A stretch of DNA of 64,000 bases from Chryseobacterium nepalense (lineage in GTDB: Bacteria; Bacteroidota; Bacteroidia; Flavobacteriales; Weeksellaceae): positions 2,418,001 through 2,482,000 of the forward strand of contig NZ_CP096203.1 in assembly GCF_023195755.1 (NCBI RefSeq). Direction: 5' to 3'. Of this stretch, positions 1-8,218 are shown piece by piece. Numbering within the stretch: position 1 is the first letter of the stretch; the number at the start of each line of letters is the position of its first letter. The notes below the pieces were generated by a model. It was not told where the DNA came from. It saw only the letters and a list, made by a program, of their open reading frames with translations, and did no database searches. The position numbers were made by a program, and so were the translations under genes.

Positions 1-785
1 AATGCACGCACATGAACGATGATTTCAATATCTGTTTTTTTAAAATCCTCGTCAGAAAACCCGAAGAACGGAGAATCCTCATCAATCACATGAACGATTG
101 TCCAGTTCAGCGCCAGCGTATTAATCCTGTTGAGCCTTGTTTTCAGCGTATAAAAATTACTTTTCTTTACACTGTTTTCGATCACTTCAATAGCTGCTGA
201 AACCGTAACGTCAGCATCCGTTAAAGAATTATTTTTATAGGGAGCAAGCCTGAACATCAGCGCTGTTTTGTCCATAAAAGGAGCAATCAGGGCTATATCT
301 GAAAACTTCAGATATGCTCTCGGCCTTGAAAATCTTCCATAAAAAAGTCCCGTTGCAATGGCAAAGGTAAGCAATCCGAGGAAAGCTTCAAAGGTTGCAA
401 CAAGACTCGCCATGAAGCCTACCGGTGCAATTCTTCCGTATCCCACAGTGGTAAATGTCTGGGAGCTAAAGAAAAAAACATCGATAAATTCATTTACCGC
501 ATCACTTTTATCGATTCCGGTAAGATGTTCTACCCCGATAAGATAATAAATTAAAGCAAAAAATAAATTCACCAGAATATACGCAACAACAAGGTAAGAA
601 AGAAAATTAAAGGTTGACAGCTCCAGCATGGTGTGGTACCAGCTGAACCGGTTGAAAATATTCACGCCTTTCCTTCTGACGTTCGGAAGACCGTCTTTAT
701 TGATAAATCTTCCCGATGCATTATCTCCGAAACCACTGTTATCCGTGTTTTTCTGACGAATTTTTTGCCTGAATTCTCTTGCCAT
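1..785 (-). CDS. Inward-rectifier (Kir-type) potassium channel, C-terminus cut by window edge
   Basis: Reading back from an ATG at 785 the frame stays open to the window edge (261 codons). After a basic N-terminus come a hydrophobic helix (about residues 57-83), a pore loop with the selectivity filter TTVGYGR (about 112-118), and a second helix (about 123-147). A beta-rich cytoplasmic domain then begins (RPRAYLKFSD, and ALMFRL with NEHLTDA-like segments). Two helices, one filter and this C-terminal domain define the bacterial Kir (KirBac) family, which passes K+ through the inner membrane. The C-terminal end lies outside the window. A TATCTTTG box on the minus strand at 858-865 could be its -7 element. 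Family assignment is firm; gating ligand and physiological role are unknown. Confidence 0.93.
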   Translation of the reverse strand, partial: MAREFRQKIRQKNTDNSGFGDNASGRFINKDGLPNVRRKGVNIFNRFSWYHTMLELSTFNFLSYLVVAYILVNLFFALIYYLIGVEHLTGIDKSDAVNEFIDVFFFSSQTFTTVGYGRIAPVGFMASLVATFEAFLGLLTFAIATGLFYGRFSRPRAYLKFSDIALIAPFMDKTALMFRLAPYKNNSLTDADVTVSAAIEVIENSVKKSNFYTLKTRLNRINTLALNWTIVHVIDEDSPFFGFSDEDFKKTDIEIIVHVRA

Positions 786-857
786 GTATGATCATTTTGT
801 TTTTAATTTAATCCAGTCAGCAGAATGCTTATCACTTTCTTTATCTGAACTAACATG

Positions 858-865
858 CAAAGATA
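858..865 (-). promoter_or_regulatory. Possible -7 box (TATCTTTG) for the Kir channel gene
   Basis: The plus strand reads CAAAGATA, so the minus strand carries TATCTTTG, a match to the Bacteroidetes TAnnTTTG element about 70 nt before the Kir start. No TTG lies at the ideal 19-nt spacing, so this is a partial match. Confidence 0.4.
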
Positions 866-937
866 GAATATTGTTTTCATGAAATTTATCAACCTTATTA
901 TTAAATTTCAGAATGAATTTTACCTTATTTTTGAATT

Positions 938-1318
938 ATGAAAAAGTTAGAATCACGGGAAGATATAGAACATCTTGTCAATTCTTTTTATGCGAAAGTC
1001 ACTAAGGATGATATGATAGGTTTATTTTTCACCGATATCGCTAAAGTAGACTGGGACAAGCATTTGCCCAAAATGTATTCTTTCTGGGAATCAATATTAT
1101 TCGGGCAGATGACGTACAAAGGAAATCCTATGGGAGCACATTTTCCTATTAATGAAATACGGGCAATGGAACAAAAACATTTTGAACGCTGGCTTCAGCT
1201 TTGGCAAACAACCATTGAAGAAAACTTTGCAGGAGAAAATGCAGATATGGCCCTGTATAAAGCCGAAAATATCGCCAAATTAATGGCGTTCAAAATGGAT
1301 CTTGCGAGAAGACTGTAA
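938..1318 (+). CDS. Group III truncated haemoglobin
   Basis: This 126-residue all-helical protein has the layout of class III truncated globins. The CD/E region WDKHLPKMYSFWESILFG is followed by the proximal haem-binding histidine at about residue 81 in EQKHFERWLQLW. Length and the H-F-x-x-W-L-x-L signature fit trHb3 proteins, cytoplasmic haem proteins thought to bind O2, NO or other small ligands. It is monocistronic, between the divergent Kir channel gene and the convergent antiporter gene. The ATG at 938 is the only sensible start. Family is confident; the ligand in this organism is not known. Confidence 0.93.
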   Translation: MKKLESREDIEHLVNSFYAKVTKDDMIGLFFTDIAKVDWDKHLPKMYSFWESILFGQMTYKGNPMGAHFPINEIRAMEQKHFERWLQLWQTTIEENFAGENADMALYKAENIAKLMAFKMDLARRL

Positions 1319-1330
1319 ACTCTTACAGAC

Positions 1331-2401
1331 CTAAGGAACAATTACCGTAAAAATATATGCTGCAAGGTTTACCAGAAGTACCGTTCCGTAAAGAATATTC
1401 GTCTTACCGCGGCTTAACGAAAGCATAACGATAAATACTGATAATGAAAGTAAAATAATATCTTTTTTGTCCAGTCCTAAAACCAAAGGAATATCATACA
1501 TAATACAAACAATGGAAACCGCCGGTATGGTAAGTCCTATACTTGCCAGAGCAGAACCTAAAGCCAAATTAAGACTCGACTGGATCTGATTGCTTCTTGC
1601 CGCACGGATAGCAGCAAGACCTTCCGGCAACAAAACAACTGCAGCAATAATAACCCCAACAAGAGATTTTGGAGCCCCTAAACTCTGAACCATATTTTCA
1701 ATGGTAGAAGAAAGCCCTTTTGCCATTAATACAACTATAGCCAAACAAATCACCAGAAAAATAAAGCTGGATAGTGTTTTCTGAAAAGAAGGAATATAAT
1801 TTTCTTCTGGATGTTCTTCGGGAACAATAAAGTAATTTCGGTGCCTTACGGTCTGTACCATCAGGAAAATCCCGTAAATGACAAGACAGGCGATTGAAAC
1901 GAATATCAACTGTGCCTGATTATAAAAAGGTCCGTTAACACTTGAAGTAAAATTCGGAAGAACGAGCGTGAGAATAAGAATTGACACAATGCTTACCAGG
2001 TAGGTTGTTGCTGATGTCCTGGCAAAAAACTGTTCATAATATTTTACTCCACCCACCAGTATACAGATACCTAAAATCCCGTTGAGAATAAGCATTACAG
2101 CGGCAAATACAGTATCCCGGGCCAGGGTAATGGCCTGATCACCGCCGGCAACCATAAGAGAAATAATAAGTGCTACTTCAAGTATCGTAATACATAATGC
2201 GAGTATAATCGTTCCGAAAGGCTCTCCTACTTTATGGGCCACAACTTCTGCATGGTGAACAGCAGAAATCACGCTTCCCGTTAATAGAATACCGGCAATT
2301 ACATCAAAAACAATTCCGGTACCCATAAGGCCGGAAAAATAATATCCAACGGCAAGGATGGGAAAAATGTAAGTATAATGTAAAAGTTCTTTTATTTTCA
2401 T
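1331..2401 (-). CDS. chaA: CaCA-family cation/proton antiporter (ChaA-like)
   Basis: An inner-membrane protein with about ten transmembrane helices and the two alpha repeats of the Ca2+/cation antiporter family. Alpha-1 is GEPFGTIILALC..EVAL (residues about 59-78); alpha-2 is PEGLAAIRAARSNQIQSSLN followed by LGSALAS (about 260-290). The acidic residues in these repeats bind cations. The best relatives are ChaA-type Ca2+/H+ (or Na+/H+) exchangers, which export cation using the proton gradient. I start it at the ATG at 2401 (MKIKELLHYT); the frame could extend six codons upstream. It converges with the truncated haemoglobin gene, only 12 nt apart. Ion preference cannot be read from the sequence. 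Confidence 0.88.
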   Translation of the reverse strand: MKIKELLHYTYIFPILAVGYYFSGLMGTGIVFDVIAGILLTGSVISAVHHAEVVAHKVGEPFGTIILALCITILEVALIISLMVAGGDQAITLARDTVFAAVMLILNGILGICILVGGVKYYEQFFARTSATTYLVSIVSILILTLVLPNFTSSVNGPFYNQAQLIFVSIACLVIYGIFLMVQTVRHRNYFIVPEEHPEENYIPSFQKTLSSFIFLVICLAIVVLMAKGLSSTIENMVQSLGAPKSLVGVIIAAVVLLPEGLAAIRAARSNQIQSSLNLALGSALASIGLTIPAVSIVCIMYDIPLVLGLDKKDIILLSLSVFIVMLSLSRGKTNILYGTVLLVNLAAYIFTVIVP

Positions 2402-2464
2402 AGCGTCTACAAAATACAAAAAATCTATGGCTTTTGAAATATTAAAAGAAAATATTAATGTTAT

Positions 2465-2803
2465 TTAATGACTCCAGCAATAAAAATCCTGAAGGTCTGT
2501 CAGCATATGAAACAATAAACCAATTGCAACAATTCTGATATTTCCTTTGAAGAACAGCATCAAAAAATACACCGTAATGGCATAATAAGAATGTAAAAAA
2601 TGAAATCCAACACTTGCACGATCCGGATCGAAAACAGGATCTGCAAAAAGATGATCCAGATCGACGAGCATGGTGGCCAAAAGAATAAGATAGGTCTTCT
2701 TCCACTTTTTGCGGTAAAAAATCAAAGCAATGAATACCGGAAACACAAAATGCAGAAAGTAATGCACAAAAGTCCTGACCAAACCAATATCTAAATTTCC
2801 CAT
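2465..2803 (-). CDS. DUF6122-like four-helix membrane protein
   Basis: A 112-residue inner-membrane protein with four hydrophobic segments (about 10-28, 36-52, 66-84, 90-106). It carries the conserved-looking motifs LVDLDHLFADPVFDPDR and GFHFLHSYYAI, rich in Asp and His within or next to membrane helices, plus a terminal MLTDLQDFYCW. This matches my memory of the DUF6122 family in flavobacteria; the DLDH motif recalls metal-dependent membrane hydrolases of the YdjM type, but function is unknown. An overlapping frame (2442-2828) is longer but lacks any helix pattern and is rejected. It follows the 2813-4054 gene after 9 nt, so the two may be cotranscribed. Confidence 0.8.
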   Translation of the reverse strand: MGNLDIGLVRTFVHYFLHFVFPVFIALIFYRKKWKKTYLILLATMLVDLDHLFADPVFDPDRASVGFHFLHSYYAITVYFLMLFFKGNIRIVAIGLLFHMLTDLQDFYCWSH

Positions 2804-2812
2804 TTGTAAACA

Positions 2813-4054
2813 TTAATTGTTCTGCCATCTCAGCATCAGGGGCAGATCTTCTTTTTTAAATTGTAATCTTACATAATATTCCTGTCCTTTATTTCCGTAA
2901 AAAATAGAGCTGAGATCCGAAATTATATTTCTTTCTTTTCGGTTTAATGATTTCAGCTTCGAAAACAGTAATGTATTATTTCTGATAAAAATATAATTTG
3001 CATTGAGCCTGCGAGCAGTATTAAACTTATTTTTTGTTGAATATATTTCAAGACCGTCAGGCTTTTTCTCAATGATATTCGGCTGAAACGGAATGGCTGT
3101 AAACTGATTCTGCGCATTAACCCACTTTTTATTCTGAAAATGTTGTAATGCTTTTTCAGGGATGGGAGTTTTTAATGAAATAACATAATCAGGCTGTATG
3201 ATTTTCTGAATGGTTTTCTTTTCAGTTTCATTAAAATCATCGTCGTAAGTATACGTGATGACGGTATCATTTACCTGCTTCAGGACAGCTGTTGCTTTCA
3301 ATGAACTGATCTGCACAGAATCTGAAATACTTCTATTAAATACTGAAGTAATACTTTCAATATTATCCTTATTTAACTCTGCATCAATAAAGTAGTTATT
3401 TTCTTCAATTTTAGAAATAACTGATGAAAAATCTTCTTTTTGTCCGTTACTGATTTCAATATTATCCGAATTTAGATGTACAGGAAAATTCCTTATTTTA
3501 TTGTTAGAAATAAATGAAATACTTCCCAGCGATCCATCAATAAACTGATCTGAGCTGAAATTTGTTCTTTGTGAAAATTCCTGAAATAATGGTTTTATAT
3601 TTTCAAAAGCAGAATCGGAAGTTCCGGCAATACAATAAGTGCCTTCTATTTTGATAAAAAAATAACCTTTCCGAAACAAATCATTTCCTTTTTGTGAAAA
3701 ACCATTTTGCTTTAAATAAGTAAGAAATGTTGATTTGTCTTTAAGCTCCAGAATACAATACCAATCTGAAAAGCCTGTTTTTTCCAGGTGGAAGATCTGT
3801 AAAAAATCGGGAATCTTCACTCCCGAATCTTTTACCGACATTCCTTTTTTGTCTTTTGTTTTTGATTGGAACCACTCCGAGGGATGTCCCAGAAAGCTTA
3901 ACAGATACTGCCTCGTTGCCTTTTTAACATCAAGTAAAACAACAGCATCTGCATTACGAGGAATATATTTTAATTCTTTATCGGTACGATAAAGGATAAA
4001 GTATCCGCAAACGAGCAGAATCAGCAATACAAAAGCTGCTAACTTTGTTTTCAT
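2813..4054 (-). CDS. Membrane-anchored periplasmic protein of unknown function
   Basis: 413 residues with one N-terminal hydrophobic helix (about 4-22, signal anchor), then a globular domain opening with YIPRNADAVVLLDVKKATRQYL. This opening resembles the one in the next gene upstream (LPADVLFYMEINGKQL): both start with a P-x-[DN]-A/V-x-hydrophobic strand followed by a Lys/Gln-rich helix, as in DUF4836-like Bacteroidetes proteins. I offer DUF4836 only as a weak suggestion. Its ATG overlaps the stop codon of the 4054-6114 gene by one base (TAATG), so the two are almost certainly translationally coupled. No catalytic motif is visible. Confidence 0.72.
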   Translation of the reverse strand: MKTKLAAFVLLILLVCGYFILYRTDKELKYIPRNADAVVLLDVKKATRQYLLSFLGHPSEWFQSKTKDKKGMSVKDSGVKIPDFLQIFHLEKTGFSDWYCILELKDKSTFLTYLKQNGFSQKGNDLFRKGYFFIKIEGTYCIAGTSDSAFENIKPLFQEFSQRTNFSSDQFIDGSLGSISFISNNKIRNFPVHLNSDNIEISNGQKEDFSSVISKIEENNYFIDAELNKDNIESITSVFNRSISDSVQISSLKATAVLKQVNDTVITYTYDDDFNETEKKTIQKIIQPDYVISLKTPIPEKALQHFQNKKWVNAQNQFTAIPFQPNIIEKKPDGLEIYSTKNKFNTARRLNANYIFIRNNTLLFSKLKSLNRKERNIISDLSSIFYGNKGQEYYVRLQFKKEDLPLMLRWQNN

Positions 4055-6114
4055 TACAGAACAGGCTGTTTTTTGTCAGCTTCATGCTGTTTGTACAGTT
4101 CATCAAAAAGATCGAAGAAGTACATCAGGCTGTTTTCAGAAGATCCTTTAATTGAATAATCGATTTCCGTCCGGATCGTATTTCCTTTAGATTCCGATTT
4201 AAAATAAATATCGCCCACATTCTTTCTCACCGTATCCAGTATTTTTCTTTCGGAGCCGCTTTTGAATTCCTTTTCCAGACCGGTCAACAGCTTCTGAACA
4301 TCCAATCTCCCAGAAGCCGGATATTTTGTGGAGTCTTTCATCCAGTTTTTGGATTTTTGCCCTTGATTTTCAATATTTAATCCGTTTTCAGAGGTCATAA
4401 CATATACAATTCCGTCTTTAACAGTAAAGAAAAGTTCATCCATATATCCGGAATTTTTATCTTCTTTGAAAGAATACAGGTTCCCTTTTTTAGAAAAGTT
4501 TTTTGAAGTGTTTTTATTGGCAGCAAGCAGATTGAAAATACGATTCCAATATCCTTCATTTTCAGTAGCAAAAGCGAAAATAAAATCCGGAACCACAACT
4601 TCCTTCGTTTTCTTTATTTCTTTTTCATTATAGTCATTATCATATTCATAATCAGTATACTCTACCGTTTTGGATTTTAGTTCATTAAGTACAAAAATTC
4701 CGTTTCCGGGTGCAATTTTGGAAATTGCCTCTTCATCCAGCACGATTTTAACTGTTTCCATAATCAGTTCGGTTTCTTTCTGATATTTGGAATCCCCCGC
4801 ATTTTTCATCAGCGCATACATCATGTCGAAATATTTGCTTCCATCTACGTTAATTGCATAATAACCAATACTTTTATCATTGATAAGGCGGGCAAGCTTC
4901 TTATTTTTACTCCCTTTATAGATTTCTGAAACACTTTTCTGAACCTCAGGATTTTTGTGCTGATAATTATTAACCAACCTTACCTGATCTTTATCAAAAT
5001 AAAGATTATACGACGAATTGGAGTTATAAGCAGAGTTGATAAGACTGCCGAATTCGTACATCTTCATCATTCTGCCATAAATGCCATTATTAACGAGGCT
5101 TCCGTAGTCTGTATAAACAAAAACATCCGATGCGGCATCCCTGGAAGCCGTCATTTCAGAAGGGACATCCAGCTCGAGATCAGAGTTGAAATACTGATCG
5201 AAAGATTCTTCCACAAGCTTTCTGTGCATTTTGAATTTTTCCGCTTTTAATGAGTCCCTTTCTTTTTTAAAATCATCGTATTCAGGAATTTGAAGATCTT
5301 CCATATCCTCTTCCGGTCCAGGCAAAGGCTCTACTTCTACAATGGGCTCCTCATATTTTTTATCCGTTGAACCCTTCTTTTCTTCAGGGTATTTGTGATG
5401 TTTTTCCAGGTATTTGACATCTTTCTGTATCTTTTCTATTTCAGCCGTATTTTCTTTGATGCTTTCTTTTAAATATTTAATATCATCTTTCAGATATTGT
5501 ATTTCTTCCTTATAATCGAAGGGCTTTTCCGGTGTATCTGCATAGACACTATCTACAGCTACACTGTCTACAACAGCAGCAGCTACACTATCTATAACTG
5601 CTGCAGCACTATCTGCAACAGCTGTTTCATCCCATTTATCTTTATAAGGCTTATCGTAGCTTATCATCTTAAGAACAGCACGGCTGCCATTCCAGGCTAC
5701 AAAAATATCGTCATCCAGGCTTACATAAGAATAATTCTGTTTACGGGAATTTTCCAGTCCTTTTTTCTTAATGGAATTGACGAATTCCTGAAACTTTTCT
5801 TTGTTATCAAGGATAAAATGTGCCGTGTAAGCTTTTACAGAATCATTAAAAGAAGCATAATGATATTGTGGAGCATCATATTTAATTCCTGTTTTGGAAT
5901 AATCGGTCCATGAAAGTTTTGCTTTATTTTTTTTGGTTACCTCCTGCAGGATGGGGTTAAATTTTGCCCAGTTGATTTTTTTATCCAATTGTTTTCCATT
6001 GATTTCCATATAGAAAAGCACGTCTGCAGGCAATTTCATGTGCTGCTGTGCAAAAGCAAGTGAAAAACAAAACAATAAAAGAGTCACCTGTGTTTTTTGT
6101 AGTATAGAATTCAT
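4054..6114 (-). CDS. Large secreted protein with low-complexity and coiled-coil region, DUF4836-like
   Basis: 686 residues with a cleavable signal peptide (about 1-22, ending SLAFAQ). The domain opening LPADVLFYMEINGKQL is followed by an Ala/Val/Asp/Ser low-complexity stretch (about residues 165-190, repeated DSVA-type units). A charged helical segment with DDIKYLKESIKEN-like heptads (about 205-245, probable coiled coil) comes next. A long C-terminal domain ends in a helix (YFFDLFDELYKQHE). No catalytic residues are recognisable. It sits between a lipoprotein gene (6130-6798) and the coupled 2813-4054 gene, suggesting a three-gene envelope unit. Cell location is periplasm or outer membrane; function unknown. 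The resemblance to DUF4836 is from pattern only. Confidence 0.75.
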   Translation of the reverse strand: MNSILQKTQVTLLLFCFSLAFAQQHMKLPADVLFYMEINGKQLDKKINWAKFNPILQEVTKKNKAKLSWTDYSKTGIKYDAPQYHYASFNDSVKAYTAHFILDNKEKFQEFVNSIKKKGLENSRKQNYSYVSLDDDIFVAWNGSRAVLKMISYDKPYKDKWDETAVADSAAAVIDSVAAAVVDSVAVDSVYADTPEKPFDYKEEIQYLKDDIKYLKESIKENTAEIEKIQKDVKYLEKHHKYPEEKKGSTDKKYEEPIVEVEPLPGPEEDMEDLQIPEYDDFKKERDSLKAEKFKMHRKLVEESFDQYFNSDLELDVPSEMTASRDAASDVFVYTDYGSLVNNGIYGRMMKMYEFGSLINSAYNSNSSYNLYFDKDQVRLVNNYQHKNPEVQKSVSEIYKGSKNKKLARLINDKSIGYYAINVDGSKYFDMMYALMKNAGDSKYQKETELIMETVKIVLDEEAISKIAPGNGIFVLNELKSKTVEYTDYEYDNDYNEKEIKKTKEVVVPDFIFAFATENEGYWNRIFNLLAANKNTSKNFSKKGNLYSFKEDKNSGYMDELFFTVKDGIVYVMTSENGLNIENQGQKSKNWMKDSTKYPASGRLDVQKLLTGLEKEFKSGSERKILDTVRKNVGDIYFKSESKGNTIRTEIDYSIKGSSENSLMYFFDLFDELYKQHEADKKQPVL

Positions 6115-6129
6115 GGTGTTTAATTATAG

Positions 6130-6798
6130 TTATTGAAAGAGAATTGTATTTTGCAATGGTTTTTTCTGAAGAATAAGATCGGTAATATTGGCTTCCATCT
6201 TCACCGCCTTTCGGTTAGGAGAAAGTGAATACGCTGTATTCGACTGAGATTTTACGGCATTTTCAAACTGCAGTACGGAAATGTAGCGTGCATCATTGAA
6301 AATCTCCCGGTCTGCCTTGCTCATTTTATCATAATCACTTTTGAAAGTGTTTACTTTATTCCTGACAAATATTTTCTTAGCAAGATTTTGATTATAGATC
6401 TGTGTAGGAATCATTTTACCGATAATGTTTCTGGCTTTCAGCTGTTCCAGGCCTGCATTAATATTTTCAATCTTACTGAAATTACAGCTTAATTTTATGA
6501 TGTAATTATCAAAATCCATGGACGTTTTTACATTGGAAATTCCAGGCGTTGATTTAAAAATTTTAGCAGCTTCGTTGACTTTCGCTTCAATTTCAGGCCT
6601 CTTCGGAACTTTTCTTCCGTTAATCGTTTCCATTTTTGAGATGGAAGCCAGTCTTGTTTTGCTTTTACTTGCATTCAGGATCAATGTATATTCGCCACTT
6701 CCGTCTGCTTTTACATTTACTTTGTCTAAAATATCAAAGCAGCTTGTGAGGATTAGCAAAGGCAAAGTCACAATGAGTATCTTTAAAGTATTTTTCAT
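6130..6798 (-). CDS. Lipoprotein of unknown function
   Basis: 222 residues with a type II signal peptide: hydrophobic core LKILIVTLPLLILTSC, lipobox Cys at about residue 20. The mature part opens with FDILDKVNVKADGSGEYTLILN, a strand pattern typical of small beta-sandwich lipoproteins, then a mixed alpha/beta body. No known domain is recognised with confidence. It precedes 4054-6114 by only 15 nt on the same strand, so the three genes 2813-6798 are probably one operon encoding envelope proteins. AlkD lies 16 nt upstream on the same strand and may share the transcript. Confidence 0.75.
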   Translation of the reverse strand: MKNTLKILIVTLPLLILTSCFDILDKVNVKADGSGEYTLILNASKSKTRLASISKMETINGRKVPKRPEIEAKVNEAAKIFKSTPGISNVKTSMDFDNYIIKLSCNFSKIENINAGLEQLKARNIIGKMIPTQIYNQNLAKKIFVRNKVNTFKSDYDKMSKADREIFNDARYISVLQFENAVKSQSNTAYSLSPNRKAVKMEANITDLILQKKPLQNTILFQ

Positions 6799-6814
6799 TG
6801 ATTGGTTTATTTAT

Positions 6815-7531
6815 TTAAATTCTTCCTTTCAGATAATCTTGCCGAAGTGGCTCATCCAACTTCTCAATGGCATATCTAAGGCAGGTTCTTGGCATCTGCT
6901 GATAATATTTATTTAAATACAGGATCAGCTCCTGCTTATTTTTCTGTCCCATTTCTCTAAGCATCCATCCGTTTGCCTTATGCATCAGATCGTGTGTATG
7001 GCTTAAATTCTGTGTGACAAATTCTTTCGTAAGGTCGAAAAAACCTTTTTTAATATAATACAATGTTCCTACAACTGCCATTCTTTTGTGCCACATTTCC
7101 TGAGAACCGGAAAGCGTTCTTAAAATGTCTTCTTTCTCATATTCAAAACAATATCTGCCCAGGATTTTATAACAGCTTGAATCTACAAGATCCCAGTTAT
7201 TAATGTATTGCAGATGGTTCAGATAAAATGCTATAATTTCATTTTTTGTGTTTTCATCTCTTGATTTTTCAAATTTTAAAACCAGTATCAGCAAAGCTGT
7301 AAGACGGTGTTCATGATAACCGGAGGAAAGCAGTTTGCTAAGATCCGCGAAAGAGATCTGAGTATAGTATTCTTTAGCAACGGACCGCTGATCCGGAACG
7401 GTTACTCCCAAAAACAAATCTCTTTCACCATACTCCCCTTTCCCTGTTTTAAAAAATTTCGGGAAAAATTCTGCTTTTTCAGGAATCGCAAGAACATTTA
7501 AGGCTTCCAGAATCTGATGATAAATTTCCAT
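6815..7531 (-). CDS. DNA alkylation repair enzyme (AlkD family)
   Basis: A 238-residue protein built from HEAT-like helical repeats, the fold of AlkD DNA glycosylases, which remove N3- and N7-alkylated purines without flipping the base. All residues described for Bacillus cereus AlkD have counterparts: NWDLVD supplies Trp113 and Asp117 (equivalent to W109 and D113), WHKRM supplies Arg150 (R148), and NGWMLREMG supplies Trp189 (W187). Length is normal for the family. It is cytoplasmic and sits 2 nt from the upstream DUF4919 gene. Function as a 3-methyladenine/7-methylguanine glycosylase is a strong family inference. Confidence 0.95.
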   Translation of the reverse strand: MEIYHQILEALNVLAIPEKAEFFPKFFKTGKGEYGERDLFLGVTVPDQRSVAKEYYTQISFADLSKLLSSGYHEHRLTALLILVLKFEKSRDENTKNEIIAFYLNHLQYINNWDLVDSSCYKILGRYCFEYEKEDILRTLSGSQEMWHKRMAVVGTLYYIKKGFFDLTKEFVTQNLSHTHDLMHKANGWMLREMGQKNKQELILYLNKYYQQMPRTCLRYAIEKLDEPLRQDYLKGRI

Positions 7532-7533
7532 TA

Positions 7534-8181
7534 TTAAAAATTAAGACATCCCACACATTTAACAACTAAGCTGGCTCCTCTGTTAGAATATTCTGTCATC
7601 ATTGAACTTTTATCTGTTTTCAGATCCTTTTGTTTAAAATCTCTTCCCATCATAATAATGGGTTTGGCAAAGGTCATCATATCCCCTAATGTAATAACAC
7701 AGATTGGCGAATTTTCGTTTTGCCCGGTACCGCTTTCATCAATTATTTTAATAATTGTATTATTTTGCAGTATACACAGTTCTTCTTTTGCCTTTTCTCC
7801 GGCGGCATGATAAATATTTACCATAGAAGCCAGGATTTCTCTATTCAATGGATTCTTATAGTAGGCTGCTTCAGCAGCTGGAAGTACTTTTTGAGCTTTT
7901 CCTTTTGACAATCCTTTTCTCGAAGCAATTTTCCAGATCTCATCGTAATCTTTATTATAATCTGCCATACTGTATTCTGCCTCTACAAAACGGCTTCCAT
8001 AATACATTTGATTCCTTTCTTCCTGAGTCAGTTTCGAAGGATCTTGTTTAAAAATTTCTAAATATTTATAAAAATTTTCCTGTGGATTTTCAACTGCATT
8101 TTTTTTAATTTCCTCAACATTAATTTGAGCAAAGCTAAATTTGAACGTTAATAAAATTAATATTATAATAATTTTTTTCAT
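7534..8181 (-). CDS. DUF4919 secreted protein, first paralogue
   Basis: 215 residues with a signal peptide (about 1-18, ending SFAQ). The core resembles DUF4919 proteins: a helical, TPR-like array with MYYGSRFVEAEY near residue 65 and a beta-rich end. A close relative lies at 9512-10144, where MYYGSRF corresponds to LYYGRNF. The C-terminus has two cysteines (VVKCVGCLNF). Probably periplasmic; no catalytic motif is visible. It ends 2 nt before the AlkD gene. Its separation from the sister gene by a Na+/H+ antiporter suggests duplication followed by insertion, or conserved neighbourhood. Function unknown. Confidence 0.8.
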   Translation of the reverse strand: MKKIIIILILLTFKFSFAQINVEEIKKNAVENPQENFYKYLEIFKQDPSKLTQEERNQMYYGSRFVEAEYSMADYNKDYDEIWKIASRKGLSKGKAQKVLPAAEAAYYKNPLNREILASMVNIYHAAGEKAKEELCILQNNTIIKIIDESGTGQNENSPICVITLGDMMTFAKPIIMMGRDFKQKDLKTDKSSMMTEYSNRGASLVVKCVGCLNF

Positions 8182-8218
8182 CTTCTTTATTGAATAGCAA
8201 TTATCTAGCTCTGGTTAT

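Noticed and set aside
2442..2828. 128-codon frame overlapping the DUF6122-like gene
   Set aside because: Longer, but lacks helices and conserved motifs; the other frame has both.
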